This document shows, one piece after another, positions 8,898 through 19,036 of a DNA stretch of 64,000 bases. A model generated the notes under the pieces. That model made no database searches and was not told where the DNA came from. It saw only the letters and a program-made list of their open reading frames with translations. The position numbers and the translations under genes are program-made. Within the stretch, counting starts at the first letter, position 1; every line of letters starts with the position of its first letter. The DNA is from Clostridiales bacterium (GTDB taxonomy: Bacteria; Bacillota; Clostridia; Christensenellales; Borkfalkiaceae). The stretch is from positions 124,001 to 188,000 of the forward strand of contig SVHH01000003.1 in assembly GCA_015055945.1 (NCBI GenBank), written 5' to 3'.

Positions 8898-10637
8898 TTA
8901 CTTTTCCACCTTTTCAATAGCGTTAAATTTGCAATAACTTTGACATAATCCGCAGCCGTTGCACATAGTTTCGTCAATCTTAATCGTGCCGTCTGCTTGC
9001 TTAGTAATTGCAGGGCAACCTATCTTTAAGCACATACCGCACTTTTTACATTTTTCAGCATCTGCAACACATTTAAAGGGGAATTTTTGACCTTTAATGA
9101 GTGCGCAAGGCGCTTTTGCAATAATTACGGTAAGAAGGTTACCGTTAACAGATTCTTTAATAGCCTTTTCAAGATTAACCACGTCAAACGCGTTGATTTC
9201 AAGAACGTTTTGAACACCAATTGCCTTACAAAGTTCAGCAAGATTGATAGCGTAAGTATCATCCCCTTTAAGCGTTTTACCAGTTGCTGCGTGTTGTTGG
9301 TGTCCAGTCATACCAGTCGTGCGGTTGTCAAGGATTAAAACAGTGCCCGTAGCCTTGTTATAAACCATGTTGACTAAAGAGTTAATACCAGTATGTAAGA
9401 AGGTTGAATCGCCTATTACAGCCACCCAGTTCTTTAAGAATTCTTTACCACGAGCCTTTTCAATACCGTGGAGCGAAGAAATACTTGCACCCATACAAAG
9501 CGTGCTATCAATTACACCTAAAGGAGCAACTGCACCGAGAGTATAACAACCTATATCGCCTGCTGCGTGAATTTTAAGTTTATTAAGAACGGAGAAAACA
9601 CTTCTATGCGGACAACCCGGACATAAAATAGGCGGACGATTAGGTGCTTCGTTTTTAGTAAACACTGCACCGTCTTTACCGAAAAGAACTCTCTTTAACA
9701 TATTTGCGCTGTATTCGCCTTGCTTTGTGAAAAGTTCTTTACCTTTCACTACGTAACCCCAAGATTGAATTTGTTCTTGAATTACGGGTTCAAGTTCTTC
9801 AAACACGTAAACTTCTTCAACTTGAGAAATGAATTCTTCGATAAGTTTTTTAGGTAACGGATTTACAAGTCCGAGTTTTAATACGCTTGCTTCGGGGCAA
9901 ACTTCTTTCACGTATTGATAAGGAATACCGCTGGTAATAAAGCCGATTTTCTTATCATTAATTTCCATTTTGTTTACGGGGAAATTTGCGCCGTCTAAAG
10001 CGATTTTGTTATCGCGTTCTTCAACGACAACGTGTCTACCAATTGCAGACGCGGGCATCATAACGTATTTTCTTACGTTGCGTTCATAAGTTTTATCTTC
10101 AACTTCTACCCTATCTTCAAGCGTTACAACGCCTTGAGAGTGTGAAAGTTTAGTAGTCGTACGCAAGATTACGGGAGTATCATATTTTTCGCTTAGTTCA
10201 TAAGCAAACTTTACAAAGTCTTTTGCTTCTTGACTATCTGACGGCTCTAATACGGGAATATGCGCTGCACGAGCAATCATTCTAGTATCTTGTTCGTTTT
10301 GTGAACTTGCAAGACCAGGATCGTCGGCAACAACTATAACAGCACCGCCGTTAACACCTGTGTATGAAAAAGTATACAAGGGATCGCTTGCAACGTTCAA
10401 GCCAACGTGTTTCATACACGCTAAACTTCTAACACCGCCAAAAGACGCACCAAACGCAACTTCAGCAGCAACCTTTTCATTAGGTGCCCATTCGGTGTAA
10501 ACTTCTTCATATTTAGCCAAAGTTTCACTGATTTCAGTACTCGGAGTTCCAGGGTATGCACTTGAAACCTTGACACCAGCTTCATAAACGCCACGTGCAA
10601 TAGCTTCGTTACCGAGCATTATAATTTTTTCACTCAT
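8898..10637 (-). CDS. iorA: Indolepyruvate:ferredoxin oxidoreductase alpha subunit with C-terminal 2x[4Fe-4S] domain
   Basis: LGNEAIARGVYEAGVKVSSAYPGTPSTEI, GDIGCYTLG, GDSTFLHTGINSL; ferredoxin Cys clusters CKKCGMCLKIGCP and CNGCGLCQSYC. Confidence 0.95.
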   Translation of the reverse strand: MSEKIIMLGNEAIARGVYEAGVKVSSAYPGTPSTEISETLAKYEEVYTEWAPNEKVAAEVAFGASFGGVRSLACMKHVGLNVASDPLYTFSYTGVNGGAVIVVADDPGLASSQNEQDTRMIARAAHIPVLEPSDSQEAKDFVKFAYELSEKYDTPVILRTTTKLSHSQGVVTLEDRVEVEDKTYERNVRKYVMMPASAIGRHVVVEERDNKIALDGANFPVNKMEINDKKIGFITSGIPYQYVKEVCPEASVLKLGLVNPLPKKLIEEFISQVEEVYVFEELEPVIQEQIQSWGYVVKGKELFTKQGEYSANMLKRVLFGKDGAVFTKNEAPNRPPILCPGCPHRSVFSVLNKLKIHAAGDIGCYTLGAVAPLGVIDSTLCMGASISSLHGIEKARGKEFLKNWVAVIGDSTFLHTGINSLVNMVYNKATGTVLILDNRTTGMTGHQQHAATGKTLKGDDTYAINLAELCKAIGVQNVLEINAFDVVNLEKAIKESVNGNLLTVIIAKAPCALIKGQKFPFKCVADAEKCKKCGMCLKIGCPAITKQADGTIKIDETMCNGCGLCQSYCKFNAIEKVEK

Positions 10638-10638
10638 T

Positions 10639-11937
10639 TTATTTACTCCTTAAATCTTTTATTCTCTTTGCCTTGCCTTCAAACCTTTGCAAGGTGTTGG
10701 GTGATTCAAGTTTAACTTTTGCATCGAGCCCAAGCATAATTTTAAGTTTATTTCTTACACTGCCCGCAAGTCTTTCAAGTTCACCAAAAGAGTCGGTTGA
10801 ATGTGCAAGTTCAACTCTAATTTCAAGTTTATCAGTGTACCCTTCACGAGTAACGATAATTTCGTAATGCGGACCAAGTTCGTTGAAACTTAAAATTACT
10901 TCTTCAATTTGACTCGGGAACACGTTTACGCCACGGATTTTAAGCATATCATCACTTCTGCCCGAAAGGTTTTCCATTCTTACAAAAGTTCTACCGCACT
11001 TACAAGGCTCGTAAATAAGTCTAGTGATATCTTTAGTTCTATATCTAATAAGCGGCAAGCCTTCCTTTTTAATACAAGTGATTACAAGCTCACCCTTTTC
11101 ACCAGCAGGTAAAACTTCTCCAGTTTCGGGGTTAATAATTTCAGGGATAAAAAAGTCTTCGTTAATGTGCATACCGCAAAGGTATTCACACTCGCCAGAA
11201 ACACCAGGACCCATAAGTTCACTCATGCCGTAGTTTGAAGTAACCAACATATCGTCGCCCCACGCCTTATGCATTTCTTCACGCATAGCGTCGGTCAAAA
11301 GTTCGCTACCAACTAAACCGATCTTAACGTTTAAGTCCTTTTTAGGATCAACGCCGATTTCGTTTGCCACTTCAGCAAGTCTTAACGCGTATGACGGAGT
11401 TGCAACGAGCAGGGTCGTTCCAAAGTCTTTCATATACATAATTTGCTTTTCGCTGTTACCAGTTGAAGAAGGAACGATGGTTGCACCAATATTTTCCAAA
11501 CCGTAGTGAAGTCCTAAAGCACCAGTAAACATACCGTAACCAAAACATATTTGAGCTATGTCCTTTTTAGTTGCACCACCCATGCACGCGATACGTGAAA
11601 CGCATTCCGTCCAAGTTTCAAGGTCACCTTGCGTGTAACCTACAACGGTTGGTTTACCAGTAGTACCGCTTGACGCGTGAATTCTTACTAATTCATCTTT
11701 AGGTACGCAAAACAAACCAAAAGGATAATTGTCACGCATATCTTGCTTGGTTACAAAAGGTAATTTGGCAAGATCTTTAAGCGTTTTAATATCTTCGGGT
11801 TTTACACCAAGTTCATCCATTTTTGCTCTATACGGAGCAACTTTTTCGTAAACCCTTTTTACAGTCTCTTGTAATCTTTCAAGTTGAAGCGCTTCAATCT
11901 CTGCGCGAGATAAAGTTTCTTCTTTAGACCAAATCAT
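10639..11937 (-). CDS. paaK: Phenylacetate-CoA ligase family protein (copy 2)
   Basis: [61 protein letters not shown]. Confidence 0.93.
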   Translation of the reverse strand: MIWSKEETLSRAEIEALQLERLQETVKRVYEKVAPYRAKMDELGVKPEDIKTLKDLAKLPFVTKQDMRDNYPFGLFCVPKDELVRIHASSGTTGKPTVVGYTQGDLETWTECVSRIACMGGATKKDIAQICFGYGMFTGALGLHYGLENIGATIVPSSTGNSEKQIMYMKDFGTTLLVATPSYALRLAEVANEIGVDPKKDLNVKIGLVGSELLTDAMREEMHKAWGDDMLVTSNYGMSELMGPGVSGECEYLCGMHINEDFFIPEIINPETGEVLPAGEKGELVITCIKKEGLPLIRYRTKDITRLIYEPCKCGRTFVRMENLSGRSDDMLKIRGVNVFPSQIEEVILSFNELGPHYEIIVTREGYTDKLEIRVELAHSTDSFGELERLAGSVRNKLKIMLGLDAKVKLESPNTLQRFEGKAKRIKDLRSK

Positions 11938-11966
11938 AATCTCTCCTAAAAATCCGTCTTATATTT

Positions 11967-13490
11967 TTAAGCCGCTTTGTCTTCAAAAGCGTTTTCAATA
12001 ATTTCTTGTTTTGGTGCTTTCGTCAATAAACTTACAACGAAAGTAACGATGATTGAATAGATCATACATATTACGCCGATAAGCGGTGAACAACCTACGC
12101 CAGTTTGAAGCGCAACGCCAAACGAACAACTCCAACCAGCCTTGTCATAACCGAAAACGATAATAAGCACAACGGTTAAAACGAGAGAGCCGATAATTGA
12201 TGCCCAAACGGCAGGTTTAGTAACCTTTTTCCAAATAACGCCTAAAACGTACGGTCCCATAAAGCAACCGGCAAGTGTACCCCAACTGAGCCCCATCATA
12301 TAAGCAATTGCCGTTACCTGGAATTCTTCATTGAGTATTGCAAGAACAACTGAAATAACGATGAAGATTAAGCACAGAACACGCATAACGGTGTTAACTT
12401 TTTTATCACTTGCTTTTTGGTTAATTTTTCCTTTATAAAGGTCAACCGCAACGACCGACGCACTTGCGAGCGAAACTGAAGATAAGGTTGACATACTTGC
12501 TGATAAAATAAGAACGGCAATTACACCGATAAGCCCAGTAGGAATTACAGCGCTGAGCATATGCGGAATTGCGTAGTCAGTACCAAAAGTGCTGCCGTCT
12601 AAAACCGTTCCGTTGAAAAGTCCACTGAGCCCGCCAACAAAGTAAGCGCCAAAGCCGATAAGCAAAGCAAAAAGCGTACTAACTATAGTTCCTTGCATAA
12701 TCGCCTTATCATCACGCACAGCGTAATATTTGTGAATGGTTTGCGGAAGCGCCCACACACCAAATGAAGTTAATAAAATGAGTGAAACAAGTGAAACGGT
12801 GTCGCCGTAAAGTCCAGTCTTTTCACTTCCGAAAGTAAACCATTTAAGCGTTGAAATATCCCAGTTAACTTCTTTAGTATTCATAAAGCAGAATACCATT
12901 AACACAACGCCTATGATCATTATGATACCTTGAATAAAGTCTGAAAGCGCAGTTGCAAAGTATCCACCAAAGAATAAATAAAGTGCGGTAATACCCGCAA
13001 GAATAAGCATAACTATCCAGCCTTCAATACCAAACACGATTTCAAACATACTGCTAAGACCAGTATAAACTGATGCTGAATATGGAATTAAGAAAATAAA
13101 GATAACGATTGCCGAAATAAGTTTAATAGTCTTGCTGCCGTATCTCTTTTCAAAAAACTCAGGCATCGTTTTTGCTTGAAGGCGGGTTGTCATAACTTTT
13201 GTGCGCTTAGCAAGAACAAGCCAAGCAATAAGTGAACCGATAATAGCGTTACCGATGCCAATCCACACTGCTGCAAGTTGGTATGCCGCACCAAACTTAC
13301 CCGCATATCCTATAAAAATTACGGCAGAGAAATATGTAGTACCATAAGCAAAAGCGCTCATCCATCCGTTAAGACCCTTTTTACCCGCGAGCAAAAAGTC
13401 GTTAACTGACTTAGAGCGATTTTTTGTATAAATTGCAATCCCTACCATACTTACAAGGTAAAGGCACAAAATAACGTAATCTAAAACCAT
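11967..13490 (-). CDS. Sodium:solute symporter (SSS family)
   Basis: VNDFLLAGKKGLNGWMSAFAYGTTYFSAVIFIGYAG; ~12 TM; start likely MVLDYVILCLY rather than the ORF-track start at 13562. Confidence 0.9.
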   Translation of the reverse strand: MVLDYVILCLYLVSMVGIAIYTKNRSKSVNDFLLAGKKGLNGWMSAFAYGTTYFSAVIFIGYAGKFGAAYQLAAVWIGIGNAIIGSLIAWLVLAKRTKVMTTRLQAKTMPEFFEKRYGSKTIKLISAIVIFIFLIPYSASVYTGLSSMFEIVFGIEGWIVMLILAGITALYLFFGGYFATALSDFIQGIIMIIGVVLMVFCFMNTKEVNWDISTLKWFTFGSEKTGLYGDTVSLVSLILLTSFGVWALPQTIHKYYAVRDDKAIMQGTIVSTLFALLIGFGAYFVGGLSGLFNGTVLDGSTFGTDYAIPHMLSAVIPTGLIGVIAVLILSASMSTLSSVSLASASVVAVDLYKGKINQKASDKKVNTVMRVLCLIFIVISVVLAILNEEFQVTAIAYMMGLSWGTLAGCFMGPYVLGVIWKKVTKPAVWASIIGSLVLTVVLIIVFGYDKAGWSCSFGVALQTGVGCSPLIGVICMIYSIIVTFVVSLLTKAPKQEIIENAFEDKAA

Positions 13491-13633
13491 GACATAGCTC
13501 CAGTAAAATAATATAAGAATTATACTACAATTAAGAAAAATAATCAAGAAACTTTCGACCATTTTTAAAATATAAATAATAAATATTATTTAACTATTGA
13601 ATTTGCGTCTTTAGCCCTTTAATTAAGACAAAT

Positions 13634-13672
13634 AAAAAGAGCGACTATGTCAAACATAATCGCTCTTAATTT
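13634..13672 (-). terminator. Intrinsic terminator after uxaA
   Basis: Minus strand AAGAGCGATTATGTTTGACATAGTCGCTCTTTTT. Confidence 0.8.
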
Positions 13673-13689
13673 TATTAGAAAAATACTGA

Positions 13690-15090
13690 TTAAAGTGTAA
13701 CACCAGTCTTATAGAAAGCAATTTCACGGATGTCTTCACTCTTACAAGTGTATTCTCCGTTAACCGTCTTAATAAGAAGGTCAAACAAACCGTCTTCATC
13801 CATACCAAACGCATTAAAATCAATCCAGTTGTTCTTAAATGCAGCAAGATTATCGTTAGTTGAAATCTTCATAGTAGGAACGAAAGTTGAGAACGGTGTT
13901 CCCCTACCAGTTGTAAAAAGAACAATTTGACAACCAGCAGCCGCAAGTGCAGTAGCGGCAATAAGGTCGTTACCAGGAGCATTGAGTGCACTTACACCAC
14001 ATTTTTTAACCGTTTCACCGTACGCTAAAACGTCAACGATTTTAGTAGTACCAGCCTTTTCAACACAACCCAAAGACTTTTCTTCCAAAGTGGTAATACC
14101 GCCCTTTTTGTTGCCAGGACTTGGGTTTTCATACACAGGGAAACCTTGTTTTGTATAGTACGCTTTAAAATCTTCTATCATCTTCTTATAACGCTCGAAA
14201 ACTTCAACGCTTTCACACTTATTCATAAGAAGTTGTTCAGCACCAAACATTTCAGGAACTTCAGTTAAAATTGCGCTACCACCGAAAGAAATGAGTTTAT
14301 CACTAATTCTACCAACTAACGGGTTTGCCGTAAGACCAGAATATCCGTCGCTGCCGCCGCATTTTAAGCCGATGCAAAGTTCTTCTAAAGAAACTTCTTC
14401 ACGCTTTAAGTCAGCACATTCATCAATAAACTTCTTCAAAATACCTAAGCCATATTCGATTTCATCTTCAACTTCTTGACAGTTAAAGAAGGCAATATTT
14501 CTACCCATAGGCTCTAAAATTGCTTTAATACCGTCTAAACCGTTATTTTCACAGCCAAGACCAACCATAAGCACAGCACTAGCGTTAGGGTTGCAAGCAA
14601 TTGAACAAAGTAAACTCTTGATGTTTTTATTATCTTCACCGAGTTGACTGCAACCAAATTGATGAGTAAGCGCATAGACACCGTCAATGCTACCTTTAAT
14701 GTATTTGCGCGCTTCTTTTTCAAGACGCATACAAACGTTATTTACACAGCCAACGGTAGGAATTATATAGATTTCGTTCCTAATACCTGCCCTACCAACT
14801 TTACGCTTATAACCTAAGAAAGTTCCTTGTTGTTTTTCAAAACTTTCAGCATGGAAGTTGTATTCGTAAACTGGCGTTTCATCAAGGTGAGATTTTACGT
14901 TATGAGTGTGAACCCATTCACCTTCTTTAATATCAATAGACGCTCTGCCGATAATTTGACCGTATTTAATAACGGTTTCACCCTTTTTAATATCTTTAAG
15001 GGCATATTTATGACCAGCGGGGATATCGCCGCATGCCGTAAGACATACGCCGATATTATCCGCTTTATTGATAATAACTTTATCTTTCAT
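13690..15090 (-). CDS. uxaA: Altronate dehydratase
   Basis: SAF-like N-terminus; TVGCVNNVCMRLE, LTHQFGCSQLGEDN, LKCGGSDGYSGLTANP, FTTGRGTPFSTFVPTMKISTN. Confidence 0.95.
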   Translation of the reverse strand: MKDKVIINKADNIGVCLTACGDIPAGHKYALKDIKKGETVIKYGQIIGRASIDIKEGEWVHTHNVKSHLDETPVYEYNFHAESFEKQQGTFLGYKRKVGRAGIRNEIYIIPTVGCVNNVCMRLEKEARKYIKGSIDGVYALTHQFGCSQLGEDNKNIKSLLCSIACNPNASAVLMVGLGCENNGLDGIKAILEPMGRNIAFFNCQEVEDEIEYGLGILKKFIDECADLKREEVSLEELCIGLKCGGSDGYSGLTANPLVGRISDKLISFGGSAILTEVPEMFGAEQLLMNKCESVEVFERYKKMIEDFKAYYTKQGFPVYENPSPGNKKGGITTLEEKSLGCVEKAGTTKIVDVLAYGETVKKCGVSALNAPGNDLIAATALAAAGCQIVLFTTGRGTPFSTFVPTMKISTNDNLAAFKNNWIDFNAFGMDEDGLFDLLIKTVNGEYTCKSEDIREIAFYKTGVTL

Positions 15091-15092
15091 AA

Positions 15093-16466
15093 TTAAATAA
15101 GGCTAGTTCCTTTGTAAATTTTTTCGATATTTTCGCTAACAGTTTCATAGAAACCCTTATAAGCGGTCAAATCTTCACCCCAAACGTTTTCGTCTTTCAT
15201 AAAGTCGATAAGGGGCTTTTTAGCAGCAAAGTATTCGAGATAAGGCTTGTCATCTTGAATAGTGATTTCACGTGAAGGAAGTTTAACGATGTATTCTTCA
15301 CCCTTCTTTTCAATAGCAGAATAAATAGCCATCAAATATGAGAAACCGATGGTAAGTTTAGCGGGGATTTTGCCGTATTTTTCATAGTAATCCTTAAAAC
15401 TCGGCAAATCTCTTGCACGCCACTTAGAAATACTGTTAAGGCTGATACTTACGAGTAAGTGGTTAAGATACGGGTTCAAGAACCTTTCCTTAATACTGTC
15501 AGCAAAAACGGTTGTTGCAGCGATATCATCAGATACGAAAGGAACGATTTCTTCTTTTAAAGTATCTTGTAAGAAGTTAGAAAGTTTTTCATCGGTCATA
15601 CAATCGTAAACGGTTACTGCACCTTCCCACAAACCAACGGGGACGATATTTGTATGGCTACCGTTAAGTACACGTACTTTACGTTTTTTGTAGTACTTAA
15701 TATTTTCGGTAAGAACAACTTCGATGTTGTGAACACCGTCTTTAATGTACTTGTCGATTTCGCCTTTCTTTTCTACAGCCCAAAGACCAAAGGGTTCGCC
15801 GATAGAAACGAGTTTATCGGGTTCGCCGATGAGTTTTTCAATCTTTTCGATATCTTCAGGTGTTCTAGGATAGCCTGAAACAATACGGTCTACTAAAGTG
15901 TTGCAGTAGAAGTTGTTTTCAGCATTCCATTTTTTGAATTCTTCGGGTAAATTCCAAAGTTCAATATACTTATCAACGCATTTTTGAAGTTCGTCAGCGT
16001 TGTTATCGATAAGTTCAACAGGCATCAAATAAACGCCACCCTTACCTGCGTTAAAACGTTCTAATAAGAACTTGGTAAGTTTTGCGGGATAAGTAATACC
16101 TTCAAAATCATCAAACTTATCGTTACCGTTATAGCAAATACCTGCTTCAGTAGTGTTTGAAACGATAATTTTAAGATCATCTTCTCTAGCGAGCGCATAG
16201 TAAGCATCGATATCAGCAAACGGATCGATAACATTTTCAAGAACGTCTACACCATATACGTCTTCAACGGGCTTTCCGTTTGCAACACCGCGTAAAACGA
16301 TGTGGTATTTGTTGTTTTGCGCTTTGAATTTATCAAGAGTGCCAAACGTAATGGGTTTTACGATGTTAACCTTATAGTCGCCACCTTCTTTGTTGAGAGT
16401 GTCAAAATAAAGGTCAACGAAAGTACGCAAGAAGTTACCTTCACCAAATTGAACTACTTTAATCAT
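15093..16466 (-). CDS. uxaB: Tagaturonate reductase (mannitol dehydrogenase family)
   Basis: MIKVVQFGEGNFLRTFVDLYFDTLNKEG, SNTTEAGICY, RKVRVLNGSHTNIVPVG; start moved to MIKVV. Confidence 0.92.
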   Translation of the reverse strand: MIKVVQFGEGNFLRTFVDLYFDTLNKEGGDYKVNIVKPITFGTLDKFKAQNNKYHIVLRGVANGKPVEDVYGVDVLENVIDPFADIDAYYALAREDDLKIIVSNTTEAGICYNGNDKFDDFEGITYPAKLTKFLLERFNAGKGGVYLMPVELIDNNADELQKCVDKYIELWNLPEEFKKWNAENNFYCNTLVDRIVSGYPRTPEDIEKIEKLIGEPDKLVSIGEPFGLWAVEKKGEIDKYIKDGVHNIEVVLTENIKYYKKRKVRVLNGSHTNIVPVGLWEGAVTVYDCMTDEKLSNFLQDTLKEEIVPFVSDDIAATTVFADSIKERFLNPYLNHLLVSISLNSISKWRARDLPSFKDYYEKYGKIPAKLTIGFSYLMAIYSAIEKKGEEYIVKLPSREITIQDDKPYLEYFAAKKPLIDFMKDENVWGEDLTAYKGFYETVSENIEKIYKGTSLI

Positions 16467-16596
16467 AATACACCTTCTTTTTATGAGCATACTGCCCTAT
16501 TTTTTATTACAAGTATATTTTACTACAAAATCGCTTGCAAATCAACATAATTTAGTATAAAATATCAAAATAATTACATAAATCGTAAAGGCAAAT

Positions 16597-17391
16597 ATGA
16601 GTTTTATTGAATTTGAAGAATTAGAAATGCAACAAGACTTCGCAATGAGCGAACCACACAGTCACGAGTTTTACGAACTCTACTTTTTAATCGATGGTCA
16701 GCGCGAAGTATTTGTTGAAAATAAAATGTTTAAAATTGCAGAAAACACCTTAGTAGTTGTTCCGCCCTTTTTTATGCACAAAACCGAAGGCGGTCCTTAT
16801 AAGCGTATAAACATCAACGTTACACCCGACCTTTTAACCGATTTTCAAAATGACTTTTTAATGAAACTATCTAAAAAAGCCGCTTACAAAATCAACCCAA
16901 ACAATCTTCACTTGGTTTTAAATCTGCTTGAAGAAGGCGCAAGATTACAAGCAAATGCAATAAAGAATAAAACTGACTGTATTTTATCTTTTACGCAAAC
17001 TATTCTTCATTTATTATCTTCACAAAACCTTACGCCTGTATCTTCACTAAGCACCGCGCGAAGTAATATTGCTGGTTCTACAGAAGTTTTGAAAATCTTA
17101 TCTTATATAAACCAACATTATAATCAGCCCATCACTTTAAAAGACTTGTGCGATAAATTCTTTTTATCCAAAGTTTCTCTTTGCAAAAAATTTAAAAACG
17201 TTATGCACTGCTCAATTATGGAATACGTTTCTCGTATGAGATTGAGCAAGGCAAAATCACTTCTTAAAGATACAAATAAATCAATTGAAGACGTTGCGCT
17301 TGACTGCGGATTTTCTTCAGCAAATTACCTTGGTTTAATCTTCAAAAAAGAAGTTGGTTTATCGCCGTTAAACTATAGAAAATCAAGATAG
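16597..17391 (+). CDS. AraC family transcriptional regulator (cupin N-term, HTH C-term)
   Basis: EPHSHEFYELYFLIDGQREV; C-terminal ITLKDLCDKFFLSKVSLCKKFK...SIEDVALDCGFSSANYLGLIFKKEVGLSPLNYRK. Confidence 0.94.
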   Translation: MSFIEFEELEMQQDFAMSEPHSHEFYELYFLIDGQREVFVENKMFKIAENTLVVVPPFFMHKTEGGPYKRININVTPDLLTDFQNDFLMKLSKKAAYKINPNNLHLVLNLLEEGARLQANAIKNKTDCILSFTQTILHLLSSQNLTPVSSLSTARSNIAGSTEVLKILSYINQHYNQPITLKDLCDKFFLSKVSLCKKFKNVMHCSIMEYVSRMRLSKAKSLLKDTNKSIEDVALDCGFSSANYLGLIFKKEVGLSPLNYRKSR

Positions 17392-17423
17392 AAAAAAACC
17401 CGACGAAATTCGTCGGGTTTTTT
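17392..17423. terminator. Bidirectional intrinsic terminator
   Basis: AAAAAAACCCGACGAAATTCGTCGGGTTTTTT between convergent genes. Confidence 0.9.
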
Positions 17424-17450
17424 AATGTATTAAATATAACTATTATCAAA

Positions 17451-18470
17451 TTATCTTTGAACACGACCGCTTGCATCGCCACCAGCCAAGGTTTCAACTT
17501 CCTTCTTAGAAACCATGTTGTAGTCGCCTTCAATACTGTGTTTTAAGCAACTTGCGGCAATAGCAAATTCAATTGCTTGTTGGGGTTCATAGCCGTTTAA
17601 GAGTGAGTAAATAAGACCGCCACCAAAACTGTCGCCACCACCTACTCTATCAACGATATGCATAGCGTATTTCTTAGAGAAGTAAGCCTTACCATCAGTA
17701 TAAAGCATACCGCTCCAGTTGTTGTCGTTTGCAGAAAGGCTTTCTCTTAAAGTAATTGCTACACCTTTAAAGCCAAAACGATCAGTAAGTTTTTTAGCAA
17801 CTGAGATATAACCGTCTCTATCGAGTTTGCCACCGTAAATATCGGTGTTGTCCGCTTCGATACCGAATACGTCTTTAGCATCTTCTTCGTTAGCGATACA
17901 ATAATCAATATAGTTACAAAGTTCGCCCATAACTTGACCTGCTTTTTCTTTTGACCAAAGTTTTTTACGGAAGTTAAGGTCACAAGAAACGGTAATACCG
18001 CGCTTCTTTGCTTCTTTCAAAGCATCTGCGCAAATAGCCGCAACGTCATCAGAAAGAGCGGGAGTAATACCGGTAAAGTGGAACCAGTTTACGCCTTCAA
18101 AAATTCTAGCCCAGTCAAAATCTTCTTTTTTAGCGGTTGCAATAGAACTATTTGCTCTGTCGTAAATAACCTTACTTGGACGTTGGCTTGCGCCCTTTTC
18201 ACAATAATAAATACCAACTCTATCACCGCCGCGAACAACTAATGAAGTATCTACGCCAAATTTTCTTAAAGAGTTAACTGCTGCTTGACCAATTTCATGA
18301 TCGGGAAGTTTAGAAACGAACGCAACGTCCACACCATAGTTAGCAAGACTGATTGCAACGTTTGCTTCAGCGCCACCAAAAGTTGCTTGATATTTATCAC
18401 TTTGAACAAATCTCAAGTATCCTTCAGGAGCAAGTCTCAACATCAATTCACCAAAAGTTACTGCTTTCAT
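17451..18470 (-). CDS. kdgK: 2-dehydro-3-deoxygluconokinase (PfkB family sugar kinase)
   Basis: TFGGAEANVAISLANYG, VDRVGGGDSFGGGLIYSLL; linked to KDPG aldolase. Confidence 0.92.
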   Translation of the reverse strand: MKAVTFGELMLRLAPEGYLRFVQSDKYQATFGGAEANVAISLANYGVDVAFVSKLPDHEIGQAAVNSLRKFGVDTSLVVRGGDRVGIYYCEKGASQRPSKVIYDRANSSIATAKKEDFDWARIFEGVNWFHFTGITPALSDDVAAICADALKEAKKRGITVSCDLNFRKKLWSKEKAGQVMGELCNYIDYCIANEEDAKDVFGIEADNTDIYGGKLDRDGYISVAKKLTDRFGFKGVAITLRESLSANDNNWSGMLYTDGKAYFSKKYAMHIVDRVGGGDSFGGGLIYSLLNGYEPQQAIEFAIAASCLKHSIEGDYNMVSKKEVETLAGGDASGRVQR

Positions 18471-19036
18471 AATTTTTTAATAATCTCCTTACAATTTTCA
18501 ACGATGTCGCCTTTCATCATGAAACTTCCGCCGACAGCGTAAACTTTTTCAAATGCCAAAAATTCTTCTAAGTTGGTTAAGTCCACCCCACCAGTAGGAA
18601 TAAACTTAATTTGGGGGAACGGTGCAGAAAGTGCTTTTAATGCTTTCAAACCACCGTAAACGTTCGCCGGGAAGAATTTAACGATATTAATTCCAAGTTC
18701 AATTGCTTGCATAATTTCAGTAGGAGTTACGCAACCGGGATAGTAAGGAATACCAAGTTCTTTTGCGTAAACTGCAACTTCAGCAGAAAGACCCGGAGAA
18801 ACAAGAAACTTTGAACCTGCTTCAACAGCCTTTTTAGCCTGTTCTAAATTGATAACAGTACCTGCACCGATGTTCATATCGGGAAATTCTTTAACGCCAA
18901 GCGCAATTGCTTCCGCAGCGCAAGCCGTTCTGAAAGTGATTTCCGCACAGTTAACACCACCATCACGGAGTGCTTTAAGAGTGGGAATAGCGTCCTTAAT
19001 GTCTTTGATAACGACAACCGGAATTACTCTGTCCAT
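18467..19036 (-). CDS. eda: 2-dehydro-3-deoxy-phosphogluconate aldolase
   Basis: VIPVVVIKDIKDAIPTLKALRDGGVNCAEITFRT, GAGTVINLEQAKKAVEAGSKFLVSPG, IVKFFPANVYGG, FIPTGGVDLTNL. Confidence 0.94.
   Translation of the reverse strand: MDRVIPVVVIKDIKDAIPTLKALRDGGVNCAEITFRTACAAEAIALGVKEFPDMNIGAGTVINLEQAKKAVEAGSKFLVSPGLSAEVAVYAKELGIPYYPGCVTPTEIMQAIELGINIVKFFPANVYGGLKALKALSAPFPQIKFIPTGGVDLTNLEEFLAFEKVYAVGGSFMMKGDIVENCKEIIKKL

Noticed and set aside
8897-8977. N-terminal extension of iorB in ORF track
   Set aside because: Sequence MTKLCATAADYVKVIANLTLLKRWKSN overlaps the iorA C-terminus and precedes the canonical start MEKMNIMVVGVGGQG
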